The position numbers were made by a program, and so were the translations under genes. Under the pieces are notes generated by a model, which worked only from the letters and a program-made list of their open reading frames with translations, did no database searches and was not told where the DNA came from. 64,000 bases of DNA, taken from Hoplostethus atlanticus. Lineage: Eukaryota > Chordata > Actinopteri > Trachichthyiformes > Trachichthyidae. Numbering within the stretch: position 1 is the first letter of the stretch; each line of letters starts with the position of its first letter. The stretch covers positions 2,136,501-2,200,500 of the forward strand of contig JAXDDX010000007.1 in the NCBI GenBank assembly GCA_034670405.1, in the 5' to 3' direction. Positions 1-10,928 of this stretch are shown in pieces.

Positions 1-1130
1 CGTGCCTGAAGACATGCGCTTGATTACCTCTGTGTATGTACTCATATGGGAGAGAGACCGAGTGCGTGTGAGAACTGTTTACTGTATATGTATTATAATG
101 CTGTATGTAAATAATTGACCTCCCACTCCCAGACTTTTGATAAAAAAAACTGTACAAAACGGCAGAGAATAGATCTATTTGGGATACATCTTTGATTTGG
201 AGGTTCCCTTGCAAAATTGTTTTATAACAATTTAAGGTCAGGATATGTGCAATCATTAATTGCATTCACAAAGATGATGTGCACATTTAAAGTAGTCACG
301 ACTAATAAAGTTTGTTGATGTGTTTTTATTTCCTCTTGATTTAGTCAAAGACCAGCTAAGGAACTAGTTTTGTCGAAGGGAAACTGTAAAGCACCGTCAT
401 TAATTGGTATACACGAAGCACAACAGTCTATCTACTGCATTTTTACAAGGTATTGTTTTTCCTGTTAGGATAACCTTCTATTTTATGTGTTTCCAGAGAA
501 AATATGACAAATCCATCTCAAAGCTGTACAGATTGTGAAAATGTACATACGACAAAAATCTAGTTCACCCTCACATTTTTGTATGGAGAGAAATTAATGT
601 GTGAAGAGAGTATTTCGAATTTGATTGAATATTTAGTAATATTGAAAATGAGAATAATTAAACACAGTCAATGTGAAAATAAGTGCTGAGAAATATTATT
701 CTTCTGTCTCTTTGTAATAAACAAAGTGTTGAGTATTAATAAAAAATGAGAAATCTCAAACTTATTTGTCTGGTTCTTATTTCTTCTCATGATCTGACAT
801 TTGTTTTGACATTTCGTCTGGTCACAAGCTGGTAGCAGGCAATAGGATTCTTTTTTCCCATGCCCTATTTATATTTGACATTCATATGTGCTGGTATACC
901 TCAAATAGTGGCCAGACCTCTAGCAATAGCTGTGTATATGTTTCAATAAAGGCCCCAATAAAAGCAGTATTAAAAAAAACAGAAAAGAGTCTAACTTCAT
1001 ACAATATTATATACAATGCAATAAAATATTAATAGCCTAAAATATTATAAAAAATTACTAAAAGAGCACAAATTATTAGTAGTAGTAGTAGCAGCATCTG
1101 ACATCAGTTGCCTTTAGGCTACTGGCTAGG
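1..1130. other. AT-rich non-coding stretch with poly(A) signals
   Basis: No coding exon is recognisable here. The sequence is AT-rich and holds several plus-strand AATAAA hexamers, for example at 716-721 and near 946 and 957. This would fit the tail of a 3' UTR belonging to a plus-strand gene that starts before the window, but nothing proves it. Confidence 0.35.
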
Positions 1131-2040
1131 CTATACATTTGAGCAGCTCTACTGAAGGCCTGGTGCTGTTTGAGGTAAACAAAGGCCATCATCAGCAGTT
1201 TCACAATGTTGTTATAGGTCATACTATGATGTCCCGTGTCTCATCGACGGATGGGATCGCTCTTCATCTCTTTCTGTTTACTGTCAGAGTTGATGGGCGC
1301 AGCTGTCAATCATCTCGTCGTTCTCATTCCTCTCTCGCTGCATCTTTTTTTTTCTTTGCGCCCTTCTTTTCTTGTCGACTCATAAATAGTACTTTCAGAT
1401 AAGACTTTCAAGATGTTGGAGAGGTGCTTTTGTAGGCCGAAAAGAAAAAAAGGGCCGAGAGAATGAAAGAGAAATAATGAGAGAGAGAGAGAGAGAGAGG
1501 TGAAAGCAGGAGTGATGCAAAACGAACAGAGCAGCAGAGATGAAAGCCACCAACACTCCCTCCTCTCGCTCCTCAGACTCTCTCTCCCCTGAAAGCGTCG
1601 TCCGGCAACAGGGGTTATTTAAAGAAACCAAGGGGTCCGAACGCGCTGTTAGATGTGGTGTGACAATACCATATCTGAGCCCTGAGAGACGGAGGACGGC
1701 TGCGTGCTGTAAACAAACGCTGACGCAAAACAAAGGAGATGGGAGAGGGGAGGGGGGGGAGGGGTGCTATCACAGTGTTTGTCTACACTGTGATACGACT
1801 AATCTTTTCATCAGTTTTGCATCCATCTCCGGCATCTCTTCCTCTCCCCTCCCGCCGTTTCTGTCTCTCTACTTCCTGCCGATGCGTCTCCGTCTTTCTC
1901 TCGCTCATTCCCCAGCCGTCTATTCTGCGTACTTGTTCACTCCCTACACCAACCCGACAATCTCTGGATGCATTGCAACACATGTAACTACTTCTTGACA
2001 ATTAACTGTTACCTAGCAACTGGCTCTTTTTCCAGAGATG

Positions 2041-2283
2041 TGGGGTGGGGTGAAGGGGGGGGGGGGGTGGGTGGGGGGGGGTGAGAGAGAGATATTTGTA
2101 CAGTATACTCACAACGTCTTTCTGGATTGGATGCAACAATGCATTGACAATAAAATACCAAAATGGAAAGTACAGCCTGAGATTAACGCCCACACATACT
2201 GGTGTAGAGAGGGAGAGAGAGAGAGAGAGGTGGCGGGGGGGGGGGGGGGGGGGGGGGGGGGAGAGAGAGGGGGGGGGGGAGGT
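2041..2283. repeat. G-rich low-complexity tract (poly-G and GA runs)
   Basis: Long G runs occur at about 2055-2087 and 2235-2261 (roughly 27 uninterrupted G), mixed with GA dinucleotides. The plus strand could form G-quadruplexes. Apparent open frames across it are compositional (poly-Gly on one strand, poly-Pro on the other) and are not treated as genes. Confidence 0.8.
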
Positions 2284-2289
2284 GATGTG

Positions 2290-3378
2290 CAGATTACAGT
2301 ATGAAAAAGGGATGAAACACTTGTAGGAGAATCAAAGGGAGACAAAGGGTTGAAAAGCACTGAGAAGGGACAGAGTGTAGATGCAGGTGGAAAATGAGGA
2401 AGAGAAACTGGTTGCTGTAGAAACACTTGGCAAAGTTTTAATGAAGGCGCAAAGTTTGATCCCTGTGCCCACAACATGCACACACACACACGCACACACA
2501 CTATCGCCAGCCTCACACCAACAATATAATTATGCCAGTAGATAATAGGCACCCCCTGCTGGCTCCACGAGGAGCGTTCGTGACTTAAGCCGAGCAAAGA
2601 CAAAGATCAAGCCGCTGTGAATCAGTGTATTGTCACATCTGATTACAGCAGCAGGCGGGCACTGACACCCTGTGGCAACACACGGCATCCTCCAGTTCTG
2701 CAGGCGGGGGGTACGGCACACGGGTAGATGGGAGTACAACCTCTTCTCCTTCTTCTGGGATTTCAGATTATACGTTCCTATCAGCCTATTTACCAGTGAA
2801 ATACACTGAAAGGTGGGGTGGGAGTTTACCTATCTTCCCTCCAGGGCATGGTGCCTTCACCCTGCCGACACGCTGTGATGAGAGATGTGTTTCAGGGTAG
2901 AATACTAAAAACAGGGTGAGGTTTATTTGAGAGGCACAATCAAATAGCGGGTATAATCCGTTTGATCTTGCAGGGGAAACAGTTTGAGAATGTCGGTCCT
3001 CCAGAAATGAAGGTGGAAAAGCACTAGGATCTGTTAATTGCTCACAGCAGTGAGGTTTATATTCGCTTGTGTTCATATCGTCTTCTTTCATCAGCAAACA
3101 CAATCCGACATTAAGAGCTGAGCAGTGAAAGGGTCTTAATTACTTTATTGATGAAGATGTTATAGCTCTTCCACTGACTAATACACACCATATTCTCTGA
3201 CCTCACAAGACAAGCAGTGTCAACATGGGAGTCATATTACAAACATTTCAGTTCAAATATCAGATTTCCTACATTATATAATATTTTCAGCACCTCTTTG
3301 TCTCTCACACATCACCACTAACTTACCATCCCTCACTCTACACCCCCCCTTCTAGTAGCCATCTATCCATCAATCCGT
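2290..3378. other. Intergenic spacer with minus-strand poly(A) signal
   Basis: No gene is seen. A TTTATT at 3144-3149 reads as AATAAA on the minus strand and is the likely poly(A) signal of the small secreted-protein gene whose stop codon lies at 3379-3381. That would give a 3' UTR of roughly 230 nt. A short CA-rich patch lies near 2480. Confidence 0.4.
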
Positions 3379-5527
3379 CTATCTCTCACTCTGAATCACC
3401 TTCACTCCCCCGTTATTAAAGACTCTCACCCTTCTCCTTCTCACCACTCGACTCCCCCTCGGCCGGGTCACCCTCGCCATGTTCTCTGGGGGGTACCGGG
3501 CCAGGCGTGCCACCTCCCCTCTCATGCTCTGACGTGCCAGAGCCCTGCCGCCTCTTGCTTCCTCCCCCTCCTCCCGGTAGCCGTGGCGACGGAGGAACGG
3601 TTCCAGGGTTGCTAGGCGATGGGTGAGCTCGGTGATGCGCCTGTGCAGCAGGGAAACTTCTCTGAACAGGTCGTTGACGGACTCGGACAGAGGGCGCACC
3701 CTGCAGGACGCACAGAAGAGACTCAGCTTCAGCGACCGGGCTGTCCGGGCAAAACGCACAGCGGCTCAGAAGTGATTTTGAGGCAAGGATGGGCAATATT
3801 GCCTCCAGTAGATATTTTAACAACTGGGGAAAATGGGTCACACTGTGTGCTGCAACAAGCAAATGTATTTTGTGATAATTATTGGTACAAGTTCCCATCT
3901 TCATTGCCTCAAAACGGTACCCATGTATCAAGAGCTTCAAAGTACTCAATGTGCTCATTTCGCCCTGCATCACTCACAAGGCCTTTGGATCAGTTAAAAG
4001 GTTCATAATAATGATCATGTAAAAAATGTAATTATTATTATTTTATTAAACTTTATTTGTATGGTATTTTTAAGTTTGCAAAGTGCTTTAACAATCGAAT
4101 AACAGCAAACACCATACTCATAAAGTAAATAATAGGGTAAAAGACATCACATGACAGCAAGCCTATAGAAATACGTTTTAAGAAGTGATTTAGAAGAAGA
4201 TGCTGATTCTGCTATCTAATCTCCTCAGGCAGGTTTGTCCCGAGCCCAGGGGCCCCGATGGTATAAGTCTGGTCACCTTTTGTCTTCAGCCTGGACTTGG
4301 AGAGACTGCAAGGGTCCTGAACGAGGAGCTGAGGCTGCACACTGGCTCTCAGGGGGTTAAAACAAATGCAATATAGCTTGGGACTAGACCTAACTAGTAG
4401 TAGTACTAGTAAAATGTATGAACAGGTAAAAACAAATGATAAAAAAAAGTTGTTGAAAATGTGTTTTAAGAAGTGAAAAGAGAAAAACCAGCCAGGGCTC
4501 CTCAGACAGTGCGTTCCTCCTCAGAAGTGTTGCAGCTAAGTAACTATAGGGGGTATTAGGGGTAACAGGGGGTAATAGCAGGTTAATAGGGGTATTATAA
4601 ATACCTGGAGTAGTCAGGCAGCAGTGCGCTGGGCTGGGAGTGCAGGAAGGTCTTGATCTCACTGAAGATGCGTTTACCCCAGGCGTCCAAGACTCTGGTC
4701 ACACTGCGCACTGAGGCCACGTTGACACTGTCAGCTGCAGCCAAAACAAAACCACCATCAGGCTGGAATTTAAAGACAAGTCCAGAAGCAAGTCCGCCTA
4801 GCTAGGTGAGGTGTGCAGCATCAACTGTTGCTGTAGTTGAAGTTACCTGGAATAATCAGGACAACCACATGGTTCACCCAGTGTATTCGCTCTACTATTG
4901 CTGCTACACTCGGTGATCCGCCGATCACACTAGTTACACTAGTTATTCAAAGACTACTCTCATCAGCATTGACTGTGCAGTGTGCAGTAGGAGGAGATAA
5001 CCAATCAGATGATCTATCTTGTCTTTTTGAATACAAGGAAGGATTGTGGCAGTTTAACAAAAATTCCAGTAAGGTTGTGTGAAAAGTCAGAACAATGTTA
5101 AATGTTCACAATAATTGAACTGTTACTTACTTTTATCTTGATTAATTAATACTCAACAAACCAAAGAAAACCCAAACATGTACAGTTATTTTCTCAATAT
5201 GACCTGTATTTGGCTCCTGATGCCCATGTCTTGCCCCATGGGAAAAACGTATGTTATGATTAAGCTCCTTAGTCATCCCTTTAGACTCTAGTTGACGTCA
5301 TGAATCTTAAAGTGCTCCATTTCATTCAGCTCACCAATAAATTATTCCTGTAACCCCCAACTTCAAACATTTTGTCACACAGTGATTTATAGGGCCCCAT
5401 CTAGAAATATTTTATTACCTCCCTCTCTGTAGTTCCAGTATCCATAATCCAGCTCATTCTCCTCCTCGTGTGCCGCAGTTGCCATGGCAGCCACCATCAG
5501 CACCATCAACAGAGTGGGAGGAGCCAT
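3379..5527 (-). CDS. Small secreted, helix-rich protein of unknown function (3 exons)
   Basis: Three minus-strand exons join cleanly: 5527-5419 (ATG, phase 1 end), 4734-4605 (phase 2 end) and 3700-3379 with stop, together 561 nt or 186 residues. All junctions are GT-AG. Residues 1-19 look like a signal peptide (MAPPTLLMVLMVAAMATAA). An acidic aromatic segment EEENELDYGYWNYREG follows. Residues about 40-120 are amphipathic and likely helical or coiled-coil (for example LFREVSLLHRRITELTHRLA). The C-terminus is very basic (RRRRVRVFNNGGVKVI). There is no further membrane segment and almost no cysteine in the mature part, so disulfide-based families are unlikely. I do not recognise the family. The clean splicing, consistent phase and signal peptide argue for a real gene; secretion is inferred from the N-terminus only. 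Confidence 0.72.
4025..4400. repeat. Dispersed teleost repeat, unclassified, in an intron
   Basis: The stretch starts with a TTTATTTGTATGGTATTTTT-like segment and holds phrases such as GTTTTAAGAAGTGATTT and GGTCTTCAGCCTGGACT-like text that I associate with a very common fish interspersed repeat. It lies in intron 2 of the minus-strand secreted-protein gene and has no coding capacity. Class and boundaries are uncertain. Confidence 0.5.
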
Positions 5528-6798
5528 GATGAGAAGACAGACACACCCCTTTATAAAATCAGAAGAAAAACAACACAGTGAGTTTCCTTCATGAAAATTG
5601 GCAGATAAACTCCATTACAAAATATATTTTTCTTGTAATGCAGAACACGATTTTTTTTAAACAAAAAAAAACCCAAAACAGAAACAGAGCGAGATTAAAA
5701 AGAAAGAGTGAAGAAACACAGGCCCTCAATTTCAAACCACATAAACCAATAATTAATAATTAAAAGAAGATGACATGAGGTCAAGTCGAGAGAGAGACAG
5801 GTCTTGTGACGCAGCTGACTAACGAAATCCAATTACCTTTTATTTGAAGACCTGAAGAAAATGGCTGTTTTGTACTAGGACAGTTGGGCCTGTGTGTCTG
5901 GACCAAGTGGTGTTGAGAGAGGAGAATGACCACAATCCGATCCGACTTAAAAAAACAACACAAAGAGAGGAAGTTTTTAAAACCCTTGACCCAATCCCAT
6001 GACTCCAAGAATGAGTGGAGAAAGCAAGAGAGGAGGTGAGGGCAGGAGACCCGGAAAGCAAAAGAAAAAAAAAGTGGGACTACATCCAGATGACAAAATC
6101 TGGCCGGCGGGCTGAGATCCATGGAATCATATTTGTACAATCATAAACTGATGACTCATCGTCAAGATATTCTCAATATTTTCACAGGATCTGCCTCTTT
6201 GCTGCATTTGGACACCGATCAAAGAAGCAGTAAATTAGCAGCAGAATCAATGGAAACAACTGGCCAAACTGATCGATGCAACCAGGCCATCGAGCCATTG
6301 GACCAGTTTCCCATAACTATGTGGTAAAGATGCTTTTTGGGCAACCCGGAAACCCGTGCAACTACACTTTTTAACAAACAGGTACATGAAAACTTTTCAA
6401 ACTGACAAGTGCGCTCATACAAATACCGCAAAGTTATTTCAGAAAATGAGTAAAATGAGCCAATACTCACAACTTGAACTGATGATGCTTCAGCTCTGGA
6501 TCTGGGTCCCAGCAGGAAGCTCTTTTTTGCTGTATAGCTTTGAATACCAGATGCCTCCACTTCTCTCGCCTCTCCACTCCAGTAATGCCCTGGTCTTTTC
6601 TCTCTATGTCTTCCCCTCTCTCTGCTCTCTGTCCCTCTCTCCACCCTCTACTTGCAGCTGTAATATAATTAGGAAGAGGACATGGTGGGGCAGTGCGGAG
6701 CCACTTAAGAAACTCTTCATTTGTGGAGGGTTAGAGAGCTGCCGTACGCACGTATCTTCACACCCCACCACACCCCCGTCTCCTTCACTCTTTCTTTC

Positions 6799-6804
<6 letters not shown>

Positions 6805-6858
<54 letters not shown>
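6805..6858. repeat. (AC)n microsatellite
   Basis: About 27 uninterrupted AC units, directly visible. Confidence 0.97.
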
Positions 6859-6860
<2 letters not shown>

Positions 6861-7591
6861 AGCTCCAGCTGCTGCCAGATGTGCAGCACGTCCTCACTCT
6901 CCTTTCAGAGTAATCTCATGATTTACCTCTCGTTTTTGTCCGTTTTGTCCTCTATTCCTCCTCTTTATCCCTCTGCAAAAGATAGATATGGGTCAGTGGC
7001 TGGAATCGTTCTATACTGTAGGCTCAAATTTCTAAAGCAAAGCGGTACGTTCTCCTCTCAACTTGAGTTATGGCCCTCTTCTGTCTCTGGTTCCCTGTAA
7101 ACTTTGCCCTCGCGAGGGCAATACGAGACGCCAAGCCTAAGAACACCTTCCTCCTTCAGACTGTATTTTTTTTCTTCTGCCGGGTAGAAGAATGCATGAA
7201 AGTGATTTCAGGTGAGTAGCTGAGGACTTTCACTCAAGTGCTCTACTTCAGGACTGTTTTCAAGCACCTGTCATTTACCTTAGTGTTGTAATTTCAGGGG
7301 ACTTATTTCATATGGAACCCTTACTAGCTGAAATATTCCAACATTGTATACAGAGTTTCTTTTTTACTTGAGATACTTTACTTTACTTTACTCTAGTTTT
7401 TTACTAGGTTACTATTCTAATGCTACTATTTCACTCTGTGTACCAGAGTGCTGATCGATCAATGTTGTTCTAGTAAGTAAAGGATTTGTACTTACTAGGA
7501 GGGGGAGATAAGGAGAGGGGGAGGCGGGATATAAAAATGGAATTATTTATTCCTTATTGACTGGCATCCAGATGTTATTCCAGTTCCCCTG

Positions 7592-7632
<41 letters not shown>

Positions 7633-7641
7633 CTCTCTCTC
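7592..7641. repeat. (CT)n microsatellite
   Basis: CT dinucleotide run with minor interruptions. Confidence 0.95.
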
Positions 7642-7962
7642 TGTCTGTTTTTATGCTGTCGCTAATGTGAGGTCAGAGTTGGCCACCAATGTTGCCAGAG
7701 AGAAGATGGTGAAAGAGTCTAGCAGAGAAAGAGAGAGGTGGGGGTGAAGAGGGGGAGTGAGAGACAGACAGGAAGACGAGCAGACAGACAGACAGACAGG
7801 TAGACAGATAGATAGATAGGGTTGAACGGTCCCGCACTTCGACATGCACTTCTTCCTCGAATGCTCAATGACAGAGAATTACTGGGGTAAAGAAGTCACA
7901 CCACCATCAACACCTGGTTCATATTAACATCAGGCAATATGTCACCTTCACCAGAATACCAT

Positions 7963-7985
7963 TCTCTCTCTCTCTCTCTCTCTCA

Positions 7986-8028
<43 letters not shown>

Positions 8029-8063
8029 TCTCTCTCTCTATCTCTCTCTCTCTCTCTCTCTCT
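7963..8063. repeat. Compound (CT)n-(CA)n-(CT)n microsatellite
   Basis: CT runs flank a CA core at about 8008-8028, giving a compound dinucleotide repeat of about 100 bp. Confidence 0.95.
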
Positions 8064-8619
8064 CCAAACTTCCTTCCCCTGCTTGAGTTTTTCTCTTCTT
8101 CTCTTTTTATAAAACCACGTGCGGTCTCTGCTCTCCAACTCTCCAACACCGTCCCACTGTGGATGAAAGCCAACATTGCACGTGACAAGTACAGGTTGAC
8201 ATAACACATGTAACAAAAAAGCTGCCTGTTAACACAATACACAAGCAAGTACGGTATGGTCTTTACGTTACTTTTCATAAACGTATTCTTCTGTTCTGTT
8301 TTCAATCTTTTATGATATCTCCGTTATCCATCAAGCAGAGTTTTAAGGGCTCTTTTTATCAGCAGATTGGTTCCATTGCTCCACGATGTTATGTTACAAC
8401 AGGGACATCATTTTGGGGAAGTGGCTTTGCCAAAAACAGGAACCCCATTATTGCAACTTACCAGAGACCAAGACAAACTGAGGAACATTGAACATTGAGT
8501 CAAACTGGAAAAATACACTCTAAGACGGAGTCAAAGGTTAGAGCACGAAAAGACTGGACAGGATTTTACGCGTACACTTTGACATAAGGACTGTCAATCC
8601 CCCCAAAAAAAACAAAACA

Positions 8620-10648
8620 ATGGAAACTCAAGGATTCTATCATCTCTCCTGCATGTTGTCTTGGATATTTGCCTTTCTCATCCTTTTTGTTTGCTCTGGA
8701 ATTGGTGCTCAAAGTAAGACATGCTAACTATGGATGCTATCTGGAGGTTACTGTGGAGGTGTTGTAGCAGTGTCTAAGGATCATAGGTTTAACTCTAGGA
8801 TGGTTTGCACCCAAGTCTGTTCAGATATTTGCTATCTCTTCAGTGTCAGATTCAGCCTGTTGTCTTTCTGTTGTGCCCCCCCTCCCCTCCACAGGCATAC
8901 AGCTGGAGAACAGGGTCTTCGTGGCCCTTGCAGGCGAAGATCTCCGTATTGACTATGAGTTGACTAAACCAGCGAACGACAGTGGAGGCACCTTAAAGTG
9001 TTTCGACCCCAAGAACAAACTGATACACAACTCTATCGCCTCTAAGACTGCTGACCGTGCAGAAGATGTCAGCGAGAGTGTGAGACTTCGAAATCTGGAG
9101 AGTGACAATTCAGGAGATTATCACTGCGAGTATAAAATAGCCCGGGCTTACTGGGTTCTTCTGGTGCGTGGTGAGTAAGAAAAGGACAGAAAGTTAAATG
9201 AAATGAAAGAAGAAACTGAAAATAATTTCTGAGGGCAGTGAAGACACAGGAAAGCATTATAGCTCAAATAGATGTGAAACAGATTTTGCCATTTTCTTCA
9301 GTTCTTCTTTGCAGGAGCTTTTCAAATTGGAAGTGATACCTGGACGTGCGGTTATGTGTGAAAAGGATGTCTACCATGTAGAGCCAGATACAAATACACA
9401 CAACAGTAATATTGTTTTCGCAGTCTCAGAAAGCCTGAACAAAGTACGTAGCTTCTTCTCATGATAGGGATGCCTGTCAAAAGACATTCACAATTTCGTA
9501 AGTCTGATATTGTTACACAGCCTACTATATTCAGTAAATCACAACATACGCTGAAATTCCAATAATCTTGAATATCTTTACAGTGTAGCCAGTGGCTTAC
9601 TTGCTGGACAGATGAGGGATATATCAGCCAACACCTGCCATCCAGTCATGATGCATTCCTGACATAGACTGACCCTGAGTGTGTGTTTTCCAGATGAGGG
9701 CTACTGGGAGCCATACCGCATCTCAGAATACCTTGGAGTCATCATTGCGGGCACCGCCACATTTGTGCTGCTCGTATTCAGCGTGGCTGGCACGGTCTAC
9801 ATCTCCAAAGGACACAGGGTAAGATGTGCCTTGGACATAACCTGGTGGAGGTTAGGAGACAGCAGATGTTGCTATGACACAGACGTACTGTGTAGTCTGA
9901 TGGTTTTATGGGGGAAGTGATGCTGTGAGGTAATACTACATGTCACAAGAACAGCCTCCTGATGCACCTCAGTACCGTTTGTGTGTGTGTGTGTGTGTCA
10001 TCCGGTTCATGTCATTGATCGTTCCCCTGATGTATCACATTATAATTTCTAGGAGGTTGCGCCTTTGAACACTGGACATGGCAGTACAAGTGGAAGGAGC
10101 AGGCAGAACAGGGAAGAAAGTAGGGAGGAAGAGGAGGAAGAAGATCAGAAGAACTATGCTGTAAGCACACCTTTCTACCCATCTGTACAGCTAGAAACAT
10201 TTCAGCTGATATCAAACATAGCTTCTTGTGCACTGTGTACACAATGAAATACAAAACATGTTTTATTTCTCTTAATTTCCCCATGTATTCATGTTGGTGC
10301 TCAGATGTATATTGGTTTGAAATTGATATGATACAAATATAAGCCCCTATTCCCTCAGAGTCTAGATACTCGTCCCAGGTCCATCTATGACGTGTTGGAC
10401 CAGTCAGCAGCCAACAGAGACGCAGGCCAAAGGAAAGCTAAGCCCAAGTCAAAGGAATCCAAAAAAACGGTCAGTATGAGCTTAAATGTAGTCAAATGTC
10501 TGTGTAGAATAGGAATGCAACACAGTATATGGCCAACAAGATGAAATGTACACTTGCTGACCTGTCTCCCACTCTCCCTCCACAGACGGAGCAGACACCA
10601 CCCAACCAAGATGAAGGAGTATTTGAGTCTGTCTATGAGAATTTTTGA
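8620..10648 (+). CDS. nfam1: NFAM1-like ITAM receptor
   Basis: Six exons join in frame: 8620-8713, 8895-9170, 9694-9818, 10053-10160, 10359-10469 and 10586-10648 (777 nt, 258 residues). The order is signal peptide (about 1-30), one V-type Ig domain (exon 2, phase 1-1, with SDNSGDYHCEY before the second cysteine), a transmembrane helix (exon 3, GVIIAGTATFVLLVFSVAG), then a charged tail. The tail has an ITAM split by a splice junction: YASLDTRPRSIYDVL, that is YxxL, seven residues, YxxL. A third tyrosine lies at the end (VYENF). NFAM1 in mammals is an ITAM receptor that drives calcineurin/NFAT signalling in B and myeloid cells; architecture and length (about 270 in human) agree. The call rests on architecture and remembered family features, so another single-Ig ITAM receptor is possible. 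AATAAA lies at 10718-10723. Confidence 0.75.
9980..9998. repeat. (GT)n microsatellite
   Basis: Short GT run in intron 3 of the NFAM1-like gene. Confidence 0.9.
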
Positions 10649-10928
10649 ATCATATATCAATAGCTGGGATCCTCTGTCCTTACTTTCCTGTTTTGTGGTC
10701 ATCTGTTACATATATAAAATAAACCTGTCCCTGTCACTTGTCTCATTCCTAATATCTCAATTGCAAAAAGAAAAAGGTATGGTTTTTCCTTGTTTGGGCA
10801 ATTCCTCCTCTAATAAGCCCCACCCTTTTCCACTAGCCAATGAAATTGTTAGATATGGATTCAACAAGCCAATGGAAACGCTCTTGCCACTTTGACTTCC
10901 GGGTTTGTTTTGTTTTTCTGTTTTAATC
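10649..10928 (+). promoter_or_regulatory. nfam1 3' end and compact f8a promoter
   Basis: Only 280 bp separate the nfam1 stop from the f8a start. The nfam1 poly(A) signal is AATAAA at 10718-10723. Two plus-strand CCAAT boxes (AGCCAATGAAA near 10838 and GCCAATGGAAA near 10868) lie 60-90 bp upstream of the f8a ATG, and a CCCCACCC box lies near 10818. No TATA box is placed convincingly. This suits a housekeeping promoter. Confidence 0.55.

Larger units (their letters stand above)
5528..8619. other. Intergenic region between divergent genes
   Basis: This 3.1-kb spacer separates the minus-strand secreted-protein gene from the plus-strand NFAM1-like gene, so it should hold both promoters. No conserved exon or protein-like frame was found. 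It contains a CA repeat at 6805-6858 and CT/GA tracts at 7592-7641 and 7963-8063; open frames over those are compositional. Confidence 0.5.

Noticed and set aside
3416-3973. Overlapping minus-strand frame of 185 codons
   Set aside because: Out of frame with the spliced secreted-protein gene; its exon there uses another frame with matching splice phase.
9315-9443. Possible extra NFAM1 exon (GAG CTT TTC ... open for 43 codons, flanked by AG and GT)
   Set aside because: Its phase (0-0) does not fit the phase-1 donor of the Ig exon nor the phase-1 acceptor of the transmembrane exon; direct joining of those two gives a clean product.
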